Shown one piece after another: positions 8,922 through 17,862 of a stretch of 64,000 bases of DNA (position 1 is the stretch's first letter; each line of letters opens with the position of its first letter). Source of the DNA: Klebsiella sp. BIGb0407 (GTDB taxonomy: Bacteria; Pseudomonadota; Gammaproteobacteria; Enterobacterales; Enterobacteriaceae); contig NZ_JANUEQ010000004.1 in the NCBI RefSeq assembly GCF_024807845.1, positions 124,001-188,000 on the forward strand, in the 5' to 3' direction. The notes below the pieces were generated by a model. That model was not told where the DNA came from and ran no database searches. It worked only from the letters and a program-made list of their open reading frames with translations. The position numbers and the translations under genes were made by a program.

Positions 8922-9671
8922 TTATATCCCAAGATGTGATTCAATTTCGCTTTCACTGACGTGATACAGCTGAGACAGTGAAGTGCTGTTCAGCATCGCC
9001 TCTGGCGTTCCCTGCAGGGCTCCGTTTTGCGGACTCAGCGTCACGATAGTATCGGCGACCGCTTTGGCATGCATCGGGTGATGGGTTGACATTAATATCG
9101 TCATTCCCGCCGTTTTTAGCTGGCGAATACGGTTAAGCAAGGTTATCTGGTGACCAAAGTCCAGGCTGGCTGCGGGTTCATCCATCACTAATAGCTTCGG
9201 CTGCTGGACGACTGCCCGGGCAATTAATACCAGTTGCCGTTCTCCCCCACTGAGTGTGGGGAAGTCTCGTTTTGCAAGATGGCTAATACCGAGCGTATCA
9301 AGTGCATCCCGGGCAAGTTGGGTATCTTTTTGCCCGGGGGATGAAAATAGCCCGAGATGAGCGCAACGTCCCATGCTGACCATATCCAGTACTGTGTAAG
9401 AGAAGGGCGTATTCTGATCCTGAGGAACATAAGCCACTTGCCGGGCAAGTTTAGCGGCTGACCATTCCCGTAAGGGTTTGCCTGCCAGGAGAATCGTCCC
9501 TGTGAGTGCGGGCAACAACCCAAGCAACGTACGCATCAGTGTGGTTTTCCCGCAACCGTTAGCGCCGAGCAAACAACAGATATCCCCATTCTGAATAGCA
9601 AAATTAATATTTTGCAGAACCGGATGCTCACCATATCCCAGAGCGACATGCCTGAATGAAACCATGCTCAT
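8922..9671 (-). CDS. ABC importer ATPase, FecE/BtuD/MolC type
   Basis: This 249-residue cytoplasmic ATPase has Walker A GANGCGKTT (about 36-44), a Q-loop VPQDQNTPFSYTVLDMVSMG, the signature LSGGERQ, Walker B LLVMDEPAASLD and an H-loop STHHP. It belongs to the siderophore/B12/molybdate (FecE-BtuD) class. It overlaps the permease gene by ATGA, so translation is coupled. The Q-loop segment resembles Haemophilus MolC as I recall it, but the same pattern occurs in iron-siderophore ATPases and does not fix the substrate. Confidence 0.88.
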   Translation of the reverse strand: MSMVSFRHVALGYGEHPVLQNINFAIQNGDICCLLGANGCGKTTLMRTLLGLLPALTGTILLAGKPLREWSAAKLARQVAYVPQDQNTPFSYTVLDMVSMGRCAHLGLFSSPGQKDTQLARDALDTLGISHLAKRDFPTLSGGERQLVLIARAVVQQPKLLVMDEPAASLDFGHQITLLNRIRQLKTAGMTILMSTHHPMHAKAVADTIVTLSPQNGALQGTPEAMLNSTSLSQLYHVSESEIESHLGI

Positions 9672-10660
9672 CTGCGCCCCCCACGGATCAATAGCATCAG
9701 AAAAAATGGCGCCCCGATAAGCGCCGTGAGGATCCCTAAAGGCAGCTCAATGCTCAATAAACTACGTGCAAGGGTGTCAGTCAGTAAAAGCAGTATTCCT
9801 CCCACCAGCATGGAGATAGGAAATAAGCGCTGATAGTTATCACCGGTGATTAAGCGACAAATATGAGGAACAACTAAACCAATCCAGCCAATAATCCCCG
9901 CAACAGATACGGCACTGGCCGTTATCAGCGTGGCGCAAATAATAAAGATCAGACGCAGCTGTTTAACATTCACTCCCATGGTTTTCGCTTCATCATCAGG
10001 CAGGCTCAGCAGATTCATGCGCCATCTGAGTAACAGAAGTGGCAGCATTCCGAGTAATAAAATAGGAATACAGCTGTAGAGATCGTCCTGCGTGATGGTT
10101 GAAAGGCCGCCCAGTAACCAGAAAGTAATAGAAGGCAGTTGGGTGTAGGGATCGGCTAATATTTTTATCAGCGAAATCACCGCTCCACATAAAGTGCCGA
10201 TCGCAATACCCACCAGCACCAGAGACAACACAGGATCATGGCGTTTTGCCAGGGTAGCAATCAGACAGGTAAGTCCGACAGCCAGTATCCCCCCTAAAAA
10301 AGCCATCAGCTGAATGACCATAATAGGTAAGCCCAGCCACATCGCCACGCACGCCCCCATCCCTGCTCCGGCTGACACACCCAGAATATCGGGTGAAACC
10401 AGTGGGTTACGGAACATACCTTGATAAGCGGCACCCGCAGCTGAAAGCGCGGCACCAATCGCGAGAGCGGCCAGAATACGTGGCAGACGTATTTGCCAGA
10501 ACACGGTAGCACCGCGGGGATCAAGCGGTGTAGCGTCCGGATGAATAAACAGACCCAGCAGCTCGCCCGGCGTTAATGGATACTTGCCGACCAGAAGTGC
10601 CAGTAGAATAGCGACCAGAGTACCCGTCGAGAAAAAAACAACATTTTTAGTCAGACTCAC
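9668..10660 (-). CDS. ABC importer permease, FecCD/BtuC/MolB type
   Basis: This 330-residue inner-membrane protein has about ten hydrophobic segments and FecCD hallmarks: LPRILAALAIGAALSAAGAA, RNPLVSPDILGVSAGAGMG and GWIGLVVPHICRLITG. As a homodimer it would form the channel of a type II ABC importer. The GTG start overlaps the stop of the binding-protein gene (GTGA) and has GGAGG upstream. Family members carry iron chelates, cobalamin, haem, molybdate or tungstate. Confidence 0.88.
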   Translation of the reverse strand: MSLTKNVVFFSTGTLVAILLALLVGKYPLTPGELLGLFIHPDATPLDPRGATVFWQIRLPRILAALAIGAALSAAGAAYQGMFRNPLVSPDILGVSAGAGMGACVAMWLGLPIMVIQLMAFLGGILAVGLTCLIATLAKRHDPVLSLVLVGIAIGTLCGAVISLIKILADPYTQLPSITFWLLGGLSTITQDDLYSCIPILLLGMLPLLLLRWRMNLLSLPDDEAKTMGVNVKQLRLIFIICATLITASAVSVAGIIGWIGLVVPHICRLITGDNYQRLFPISMLVGGILLLLTDTLARSLLSIELPLGILTALIGAPFFLMLLIRGGRR

Positions 10661-11688
10661 TCAGCCTCCAGCAGTCGTTGAAGCTGGGCGTGACTTAAAT
10701 CTGAGTGGTAAAATAATTGGAAAAATTGCTGCAAATCATCAAGCCAGGTTGCCTGAGCGGTGGTATCAAAATATGACTGTAGCCGGCGCATACCTGACAG
10801 ACGATTGATCCCTGGCGGTGAGTCAAGCCAGCCAAAAGGTAGCCCGGAAAAACAGAATACCTGACCATTACGTACCGCTTGAAGATTTTTCCACAGGGCA
10901 TTCTGAGTGATATAGCGATAGGTTCTGGGATCCTGGGTCAAGATAATATCAGGATCCCAGAGCAATAATTGCTCGAAAGAAACCTGAGCCAGCCCATGTT
11001 GTGATGAATCACTGGCAACGTTGGTTAATCCCAATAGCTCTGCGGCTTCCGTATGGAGTGACCCTTGTAAGCCTGTTTCCAGTCCTGTAGCACCGCGTGC
11101 GGAATAAAAACGCAGGGGATGGGTATTTTGCTTTGCAAAATTCTCTGCATCTTGCAGAAAACGTTCTGCTAACTGGGCCTGTTTCTCAGCCCGGGCTGAG
11201 ACGCCTAACCGTTCCCCCACCTGGCGCAACTGGCTGGCAGAGTCCCGTAACCCGCCATCAACCAAGAGATAAGGGATCCCGGTTTGGGCTGCCGTACGCT
11301 GCGCAAGTGAACGAAAAGTTTCATCTGCGCTACCACAGTCAATGATGATATCAGGGGCAAGCGAGACTATTTTTTCAAGAGATAACGTACTTGCTCGACC
11401 AGAAAGACGCCCTAGCTTGGGAAGACGACGAATCGATTCGGAAAGAAAATCATCGTCAGAGTGAGATAAATCAAATGATGATAATCCCAGCAACATTTCG
11501 GGCGCGAGTGCCAGTAATAATAGATCGGCCGGAGCTCCTGCACTTAATATCCGATGCGTTTTTTGTGGCGAAGGGAGCGTACCAAATGGCGCTAAAAGCG
11601 TGCTGGCGGCTCGTGTAGCAAAAGGGCTGACTGACAAAACCGCGCCAGAAAGTAAATATCCAATTAATTTACGACGCGTAATTTCCAT
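10657..11688 (-). CDS. Periplasmic metal-ligand-binding protein (FecB/BtuF/MolA class), Tat-type signal
   Basis: This 343-residue protein starts at the ATG at 11688; an upstream alternative would add 18 poorly supported residues that overlap the operator. The N-terminus TRRKLIGYLLSGAVLSV resembles a twin-arginine signal, ending near TRAAS. The body has the two-lobed helical-backbone layout with ILSAGAPADLLLLALAPEML and SLEKIVSLAPDIIIDCG. A FecB-class protein using Tat suggests cytoplasmic folding, perhaps to control metal loading. It is first in the island operon, directly behind the ModE-like operator. Confidence 0.82.
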   Translation of the reverse strand: MEITRRKLIGYLLSGAVLSVSPFATRAASTLLAPFGTLPSPQKTHRILSAGAPADLLLLALAPEMLLGLSSFDLSHSDDDFLSESIRRLPKLGRLSGRASTLSLEKIVSLAPDIIIDCGSADETFRSLAQRTAAQTGIPYLLVDGGLRDSASQLRQVGERLGVSARAEKQAQLAERFLQDAENFAKQNTHPLRFYSARGATGLETGLQGSLHTEAAELLGLTNVASDSSQHGLAQVSFEQLLLWDPDIILTQDPRTYRYITQNALWKNLQAVRNGQVFCFSGLPFGWLDSPPGINRLSGMRRLQSYFDTTAQATWLDDLQQFFQLFYHSDLSHAQLQRLLEAE

Positions 11689-11707
11689 GTCATAGCCAGC
11701 AATTATT

Positions 11708-11735
11708 TTCGTTATATAATTGATTATATAATGAA
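11708..11735 (-). promoter_or_regulatory. ModE-type operator
   Basis: TTCGTTATATA (11708-11718), six bases, then TATATAATGAA (11725-11735) form an 11-bp inverted repeat with one mismatch. This matches the known E. coli ModE pattern of CGnTATATA half-sites around a six-base spacer. It lies 20 bp upstream of the binding-protein start, where a repressor would block the promoter. ModE senses molybdate or tungstate, so this is the main evidence that the downstream importer carries one of these oxyanions. Confidence 0.65.
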
Positions 11736-11918
11736 CCCGCAAATGACCCTCGTCAAGGCGTGGAATGAGTGAAAAGCAGTATTTAAAAATGATGAGTATA
11801 TGTATATAGATGAATTAACTCGTAAAAATAACGGTTAATTCATAGAAGTAACTATTTATAGGTATAAATAGATACCGGGAGCTAGACTTTATTATATTTC
11901 ATAAAAATATCATTAATG

Positions 11919-12701
11919 TTATGACTGAGTTGCCTGATTGATAATAATTTTCTCAGATGCGTTAATAATATATTTAGCGAGATAGATTGGCTTGTCTTTA
12001 TAAGAGAGTGATTGAGTAATAATCAATACCGGTGAATTTTTCTGTAGATCCATCTTGGCACTGCGATCATGTCCCGGTACGCCCGCCTGAATCTGGCATA
12101 AACCCGGCACCAAAGGCTTCTCTAAAAGCTCAGTCAGAATAGAAAGAATAGACTTTGATGTCTGTTTATTCGTTTCTATAAACTGACTCAGTTGAGGGTG
12201 GATCTCTTTAAGGCGCTCTCCTGCCGGCAGGTGTTCCTGTATCAGGGCGATGCATTTTCCATCACGGTAAATCAGGCTTTCACAGAACCAGGAATCACTT
12301 TCACTTCCCAGATTAAGAACCTCAATAGTTAAGTCAGAGGGTTTCTGGAGATATGACTCAATGCGTTTGATCGATAATGAATCAGAATCACCGCTGAGCA
12401 ATAACTCAGGAGAGGTAATATTTTCCAGACCAGGAGAAGGCAGTCTTGTTGAAATAAACCGACCGACCCCTCTTTTCGTTACCAGCAGGCCATCTTCTTC
12501 AAGCAGCATCAGTGCTTCTCTGATAACCGTTCGGCTTACTCCCATCTTCAGACAAAGCTCACTTTCACGAGGAAGCATCATTCCCAGAGGGATAACGCCG
12601 TTACGTATTGCTTCAGCCAGCTTTGAGTACACGGCGACACGCAGAGGTTGTCCAATCGCAATTTGTAAGGGATTAGATAAAAATTCATTTAAATTATTCA
12701 C
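11919..12701 (-). CDS. GntR/HutC-family regulator of nucleoside salvage
   Basis: This 260-residue protein has an N-terminal winged helix (about 20-85: AIRNGVIPLGMMLPRESELC, then GVSRTVIREALMLLEEDG) and a C-terminal UTRA ligand domain (about 110-255) ending TQSLSYKDKPIYLAKYI. It diverges from the adenosine deaminase-nucleoside hydrolase pair, with a perfect inverted repeat in the shared gap. It probably represses those genes and itself until a nucleoside or its breakdown product binds the UTRA domain. Confidence 0.86.
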   Translation of the reverse strand: MNNLNEFLSNPLQIAIGQPLRVAVYSKLAEAIRNGVIPLGMMLPRESELCLKMGVSRTVIREALMLLEEDGLLVTKRGVGRFISTRLPSPGLENITSPELLLSGDSDSLSIKRIESYLQKPSDLTIEVLNLGSESDSWFCESLIYRDGKCIALIQEHLPAGERLKEIHPQLSQFIETNKQTSKSILSILTELLEKPLVPGLCQIQAGVPGHDRSAKMDLQKNSPVLIITQSLSYKDKPIYLAKYIINASEKIIINQATQS

Positions 12702-12787
12702 TTATTGTATCCCTTATATTTTGATCGTCAAAAATCTTAAGTGGATCACAACCATAAGTAAACACCCTTGTTTGACATCACGCCAAG

Positions 12788-12805
12788 AGGTATAACATCA
12801 TACCT
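12788..12805. promoter_or_regulatory. Candidate HutC-type operator
   Basis: AGGTAT (12788-12793) and ATACCT (12800-12805) form a perfect inverted repeat around AACATC. The GGTATAAC...ATACC shape fits operators of HutC-subfamily GntR regulators. It lies between the divergent regulator and the adenosine deaminase gene. Confidence 0.55.
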
Positions 12806-12871
12806 TAAGATGCAAGCTGTAGAATCTGCTAACCAACGCCTGATAAATTGCATTTAACTGATGAGAAAGTC

Positions 12872-13909
12872 ATGACACTGACCAGCTACCCGATTGAGAA
12901 AAAAACTATAGCAACGCAGCTACCTAAAGCAGAGGTTCATGTCCATTTAGAAGGATGTTTTGATCCTGAACAGTTAGCAGTATGGGCTAAAGAATCGGGC
13001 ATATTGCTTCCCCGCCCAAAAGAAGAGTTACTGAATTTTAAAGGGCTTACCGATTTTCTGGAGTTTCTCGACTGGTCAAGCAGCCTTGTCAGCACGCGTG
13101 AACGCCTTGCACAACTGAGTTATTCCTATGCTGAGCGTCTGAGCCGCAATGGCGGTATTTATGCTGATTTAATTTTTAACCCTACGCACTGGAAAGCCTG
13201 GCATGGAAAACTCGATGGCATGATTGATGCCATCGATTCAGGGTTACGTGAAGCGGAACAGGATGGATTAGCCTCTGTGGGCTTGTGCGTGAGTCTGTTA
13301 AGACAGCAAAGTGCGTCAGAAGCGATTGAGCTAGTGGAGTTTCTGACAACGCTGAAACATCCTCGTGTCGTTGCGCTTTCAGTGGATGGCAATGAAGCCG
13401 CAGCCGGCAGAACGGGGAATCGCTTTGCAGAAGCCTTCTCCCGCGCCGGAAATGCCGGGTTAAAGAGAACGGTACATGCCGGGGAGTCAAGCGGCCCGCA
13501 GGGCGTCAGTGATGCCATTCTGCTCTTGGGTGCCGATCGTATTGATCATGGCGTGCGGGCTATTGAAGATCCTGAGGTTGTCGATCTGCTGGTAGACAAG
13601 AATATCCCTATTGGCGTATGCCCGACGTCAAATATTAAACTGGGTGTCTATGAGAGTTTCGAAAAACACCCACTAAACAGGCTTCTGGAAAGCGGCGTCA
13701 AAGTGACTATCAATACCGACGATCCTGTTCTCTTAAATACCACCCTGATGGACGAGTATTTAATTTGTCAGAATACCTTTGGTTGGTCCAATAACACGCT
13801 TTATCAAGTGGCAAAAAACTCAATTGATGCCAGCTTTGCCGCTCCTGAAGAAAAAATTAAATTCCAGAAAGCCTTGAGCAACTGGGAAAGTCAGTATTGT
13901 ATCCGATAA
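12872..13909 (+). CDS. add: Adenosine deaminase family protein
   Basis: This 345-residue enzyme has all adenosine/AMP-deaminase motifs: the zinc HxH in AEVHVHLEG, HAGES with the catalytic glutamate region, the metal and substrate loop DRIDHGVRA, TSNIKLG, and the late NTDDP aspartates. It deaminates adenosine (or a close purine or amino-purine base) to the inosine-type product. ATG 12872 is preferred to an upstream TTG at 12848. It precedes a nucleoside hydrolase by 11 bp and diverges from a HutC-type regulator, forming a salvage module. Substrate choice among adenosine, adenine or related compounds is not certain. Confidence 0.85.
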   Translation: MTLTSYPIEKKTIATQLPKAEVHVHLEGCFDPEQLAVWAKESGILLPRPKEELLNFKGLTDFLEFLDWSSSLVSTRERLAQLSYSYAERLSRNGGIYADLIFNPTHWKAWHGKLDGMIDAIDSGLREAEQDGLASVGLCVSLLRQQSASEAIELVEFLTTLKHPRVVALSVDGNEAAAGRTGNRFAEAFSRAGNAGLKRTVHAGESSGPQGVSDAILLLGADRIDHGVRAIEDPEVVDLLVDKNIPIGVCPTSNIKLGVYESFEKHPLNRLLESGVKVTINTDDPVLLNTTLMDEYLICQNTFGWSNNTLYQVAKNSIDASFAAPEEKIKFQKALSNWESQYCIR

Positions 13910-13920
13910 GAGAACAAATC

Positions 13921-14883
13921 ATGAAAACGAATAAAATAAAGATGTACTTTGATTGTGATACCGGCGTTGATGATGCAATGGCTCTGGGTTATCTCATCTC
14001 TGAACCCGAAAAAGTAGAAATACTCGGAATAGGATCGGTTTGCGGTAATATTGATGCCCCTACGGGCGCCCATAATACACATAACCTGCTCCACTTGGCG
14101 GGGATTGACTCTATTCCTGTCGCAGTCGGTGAAATTGATTACCTCAATAAAAAGTATGTGTGCGATGTCCAGCATATTCATGGTGAGAACGGAATTGGTA
14201 ACGTTCACCTCACCGCGTCGCCGTCTGCGTTATCACAAGAATCTGCGCCGGAAATGCTGGTAAGACTGGCTCGTGAGAATCCGGGTTCGCTGAGTATTCT
14301 GGCGACAGGACCACTGACAAATATTGCCCGGGCGATTGAGCTTGAACCTAATCTTCCGTCGCTGATTTCTACCCTGACCATTATGGGAGGCGCGGCTAAT
14401 GCCCCGGGTAACCGAACGCCTGTTGCAGAAGCGAATATAGCCTGTGACCCCGAAGCGGCTGATGTTGTCTTTAAGCACATGAACAATATCGTGATGATCC
14501 CACTCGATATCACGATGCTTTACACCTTCGAAGAGTCAGATAAACAAAAACTGCTTAATTCAGACAGTAAATTTGCTCAGAAAATTGGTCAGATGCTTGA
14601 GCTATATGCTGATTTTTACATCAACGTTTACGGCAGAAAAGCCTGCGCTTTACACGACCCGGTCGCAGCGGTGTTTGCTGTAGAGGGTATTAGCTCATGT
14701 CTTGCGCCAAAAGTGAGCGTCGTCATCGACAAAACAAATGGCCCTGGGCGCGGTCAGACAATTTGCGATTTGCGTGGTAAATATAAAGGGTATCCGCAGC
14801 AGGAAAATGCCAATTGTTACGTCGTACTGAGTTCAGAAATAAACATGTCTGAACATCTTATGAACAAGCTTTTATCGGTTTAA
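13921..14883 (+). CDS. Inosine-uridine preferring nucleoside hydrolase family protein
   Basis: This 320-residue protein has the calcium-binding signature FDCDTGVDDAMAL at the N-terminus, the mid-protein LSILATGPLTNIARA and a late catalytic CALHDPVAA histidine-aspartate pair. The family cleaves the N-glycosidic bond of ribonucleosides to base plus ribose. ATG 13921 has AAGAGAA upstream. With the deaminase just before it, a route adenosine to inosine to hypoxanthine plus ribose is likely. No dedicated transporter is adjacent. Confidence 0.87.
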   Translation: MKTNKIKMYFDCDTGVDDAMALGYLISEPEKVEILGIGSVCGNIDAPTGAHNTHNLLHLAGIDSIPVAVGEIDYLNKKYVCDVQHIHGENGIGNVHLTASPSALSQESAPEMLVRLARENPGSLSILATGPLTNIARAIELEPNLPSLISTLTIMGGAANAPGNRTPVAEANIACDPEAADVVFKHMNNIVMIPLDITMLYTFEESDKQKLLNSDSKFAQKIGQMLELYADFYINVYGRKACALHDPVAAVFAVEGISSCLAPKVSVVIDKTNGPGRGQTICDLRGKYKGYPQQENANCYVVLSSEINMSEHLMNKLLSV

Positions 14884-14905
14884 TCGCCACCAGCACGAAT
14901 AAATT

Positions 14906-14941
14906 GGGTCAGAGCAGCTAAATAATTAACGGCTCTGGCCC
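14906..14941. terminator. Hairpin between convergent operons
   Basis: GGGTCAGAGC (14906-14915) pairs with GCTCTGGCCC (14932-14941) with one G-U pair. It lies between the convergent nucleoside hydrolase and uxuB genes and could serve both directions. No U-tract is visible. Confidence 0.5.
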
Positions 14942-14990
14942 GATGACAATAAACAGATACGCCCGCTCAGCTATATCAGCCCCGAACGAT

Positions 14991-16472
14991 TCAATTCTCA
15001 GTTTCCTCAAGCGCTTCAATCGTCTTCCGGGCACCTTGTTGCAACAAACGGTTATAGGCTTCCAGCACCGTACTGACAAAGAGTCTGTTTTCTGGCAAAT
15101 CGTGACCAAAAATAGAGTCAATACTTAACAGTGCCTGAACCCGGTCTTGCGCGGACCGATAACGCTGATGAATGGCCTGATACTGTTCCGCCAGAGGGTC
15201 GACTATCTCTATGGTCTGGCCTTGATCGTCAATACCGCTGACATAGCGCATCCACCCGGCAACACCCAGCGCCAGACGAGAGAAACTCCGGCCTGCGGCA
15301 AGATGCTGGCGAATAGGGTCAAGCAAACGCTGGGGTAATTTCTGGCTACCGTCCATCGCAATTTGCCATGTCCGATGTTTCAGCGAAGCATTAGCAAAGC
15401 GTGATATAAGCAACTCTGCATAATCATTAAGACAGGTTCCCTGCGGCATGGATAGGGTTACCGCTTGCTCTTGCAGCATAAGTGCTTTTACCGCATGGCG
15501 ATAAGCCGGAGAGCCCATGGTATCCGCAATGGTTTCATACCCGGCCAGGTAACCCAGATAAGCAAGAAAAGTATGGCTGCCATTGAGCATACGTAATTTC
15601 ATTAATTCAAAAGGGGTCACGTTATCAACGAACTGGGCTCCAGCCCTATCCCAGTCAGGACGGCCCTGAACAAAATTGTCCTCAATCACCCACTGCCTGA
15701 AGGATTCACAGGCGATAGCGCAGGGGTCAAAAACACCTAGCTGTTCGGCAATAAGAGCAAGCGTCTCAGGGGTAGCGGCGGGTACAATTCTGTCGACCAT
15801 AGTGCTGGGAAAAGTGGCATGCTGTTCAATCCATTCGGCCAGTTCAGGATCTCTCGCCGTTGCCAGCCCTATGACCGTGGCTTTCGCCACATGGCCATTC
15901 TCACGTACGTTATCGCATGACAGGACTGTAAAAGCGGCTTTACCTTGCTGACGACGCCGGTTTAAGGCCTCAACAATATAGCCAATAGCCGACTCCGGTT
16001 GTGCGGGGTGAGCAAGATCATGCTTAATAAGCGGGTGGTGTAAATCCAGTGCACCGCTGGCCGCTGAAGTACAATAGCCTTTCTCGGTAATAGTGAGAGA
16101 GACTATCGCGGTTTCCGGCCGGGTCATTGCCGCCAGGATCCCCTCAATACCAACAAAATCTGGATGCAGGGCCTCTTTTACCGAACCTATTATTTTTAAT
16201 TCAGTACCTGTCGCCCCAAGCTCAGCAACGGTATAAAGCAGATTTTGTGATTGGAGATTTTCAATCAGCCGGGCCCCCTCTCCCGGCCTGATATTGACTT
16301 CACAAAGACCCCAGTCACTGTCGCTACACTCCAATAAATGATGCGTAAATAATGCCTGATGAGCACGGTGAAAAGCGCCGCATCCAAGATGCACAATACG
16401 AGAGACAAGGCGCGAGTTTCCCCACTCAGGTCGTGCAACAGACAGGCTTCCCGTTGCGATATTCTTTTTCAT
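14991..16472 (-). CDS. uxuB: D-mannonate oxidoreductase (fructuronate reductase)
   Basis: This 493-residue protein is close to E. coli UxuB (486) throughout, for example SRIVHLGCGAFHRAHQAL, SCDNVRENGHVAK, VDRIVPAATPETL and MLNGSHTFLAYLGYLAGYET, typical of the mannitol dehydrogenase superfamily. It reduces D-fructuronate to D-mannonate with NADH. ATG 16472 with AGGA upstream is chosen over an upstream TTG. It follows uxuA by 78 bp on the same strand. Together they convert fructuronate, from glucuronate, to 2-keto-3-deoxygluconate. Confidence 0.95.
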   Translation of the reverse strand: MKKNIATGSLSVARPEWGNSRLVSRIVHLGCGAFHRAHQALFTHHLLECSDSDWGLCEVNIRPGEGARLIENLQSQNLLYTVAELGATGTELKIIGSVKEALHPDFVGIEGILAAMTRPETAIVSLTITEKGYCTSAASGALDLHHPLIKHDLAHPAQPESAIGYIVEALNRRRQQGKAAFTVLSCDNVRENGHVAKATVIGLATARDPELAEWIEQHATFPSTMVDRIVPAATPETLALIAEQLGVFDPCAIACESFRQWVIEDNFVQGRPDWDRAGAQFVDNVTPFELMKLRMLNGSHTFLAYLGYLAGYETIADTMGSPAYRHAVKALMLQEQAVTLSMPQGTCLNDYAELLISRFANASLKHRTWQIAMDGSQKLPQRLLDPIRQHLAAGRSFSRLALGVAGWMRYVSGIDDQGQTIEIVDPLAEQYQAIHQRYRSAQDRVQALLSIDSIFGHDLPENRLFVSTVLEAYNRLLQQGARKTIEALEETEN

Positions 16473-16550
16473 CGTCAATTCCTGACTACCTGCAAGAGAT
16501 AATCTAAAGAAAGAAGAAACCGCATGATAATGACACCATGCGGTAATCGA

Positions 16551-17735
16551 TTACTGACCCAATAAAATACGTTTCACCGCCAGCTCAACGCCGCGAACTT
16601 CAGCCAGCCCTTTAAGCCTGCCAATAGCGGAATAACCGGGGTTGGTTTTTTTCTTCAGATCGTCGAGCATTTGATGGCCGTGGTCAGGACGCATGGGAAT
16701 AAGATAGTCAGCGCCAGAGGCCTTACGGCGATGCTCTTCTTCGACGATAGCTTTGACCACCGCATACATATCAACATCGCCCCCTAAATGCGCTGCTTCA
16801 TGAAAGGTTTTCGGGTTCTCTTCACGCTGTGTGGACCGTAGATGAGTGAAGTAAATACGCGGGCCAAACTGTTTTATCATTTTGACTAAATCATTGTCCG
16901 CTCTTACCCCATAAGAACCCGTACACAGAGTAAAACCATTGGCCATGCTGGTCACCGTATCGGCAATCCACTGCATATCATCAATAGTAGAAACAATACG
17001 CGGTAAACCCAGAATAGGACGCGGTGGGTCATCAGGATGAACGGCCATGCGTATACCTGCCGTTTCGGCTACCGGAATAATCGCCTTAAGAAAATAAGCA
17101 AAGTTCTCACGCAGCTTATCTCTGTCAATATTCTGGTAGGTATCAAGAAACTGGCTGAACTGTTCCAGTGTATATCCTTCCTCTGACCCCGGTAAGCCGG
17201 CAATGATATTACGCGTCAACCGCGCTTTATCTTCATCACTCATAGTAATATAACGCTGGTGAGCTTGCTTAATTTCCTCTTCGCTATAATCGCTCTCGGC
17301 ACCTTTTCTTTGCAGGATATAAATTTCAAAGGCAGCAAATTCGATATTATCAAAACGCAGAGCTTTCGAACCATCCGGTAAACGATATTCAAGATCCGTT
17401 CTCGTCCAGTCAAGCACGGGCATAAAGTTATAACAAACGGTCGAAATACCACATAATGCCAGGTGGCGAAGTGTTTGCTGGTAATTCTCGATCCAGAGTT
17501 CGAAATTACCGCTATGCGTTTTTATCTCTTCGTGGATAGGAACACTTTCAACCACCGCCCATTCAAGACCTGCATCTTCAATAATTTGCTTTCTTTTCAG
17601 GATTTCATCCACTGACCAGACGGCTCCATTCGGAATATGATGTAAGGCCGTGACGATACCTGTGGCACCAGCCTGACGTGCATCTGAAAGCGAGACTGGG
17701 TCACTTGGGCCATACCAGCGCCAGGTTTGTTTCAT
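16551..17735 (-). CDS. uxuA: D-mannonate dehydratase
   Basis: This 394-residue protein has the same length as E. coli UxuA and near-identical blocks: [59 protein letters not shown] and [11 protein letters not shown], the last contributing metal ligands. It dehydrates D-mannonate to 2-keto-3-deoxygluconate using a divalent metal. It lies between uidC and uxuB on the same strand. Upstream (about 17751-17765) an imperfect TTG-TATAC-CAA-like element could be an UxuR/ExuR site, but the match is weak. Confidence 0.96.
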   Translation of the reverse strand: MKQTWRWYGPSDPVSLSDARQAGATGIVTALHHIPNGAVWSVDEILKRKQIIEDAGLEWAVVESVPIHEEIKTHSGNFELWIENYQQTLRHLALCGISTVCYNFMPVLDWTRTDLEYRLPDGSKALRFDNIEFAAFEIYILQRKGAESDYSEEEIKQAHQRYITMSDEDKARLTRNIIAGLPGSEEGYTLEQFSQFLDTYQNIDRDKLRENFAYFLKAIIPVAETAGIRMAVHPDDPPRPILGLPRIVSTIDDMQWIADTVTSMANGFTLCTGSYGVRADNDLVKMIKQFGPRIYFTHLRSTQREENPKTFHEAAHLGGDVDMYAVVKAIVEEEHRRKASGADYLIPMRPDHGHQMLDDLKKKTNPGYSAIGRLKGLAEVRGVELAVKRILLGQ

Positions 17736-17862
17736 ATTTAAGTTCCTCTCTTGTTATACTATCAACGACAACACTGCCATAAATATAAAAATGATTATGT
17801 TTTTATATTAAACTTACACAGGGGTAAAAATTAATTAAATAACAGAATTAATATATTTATAG

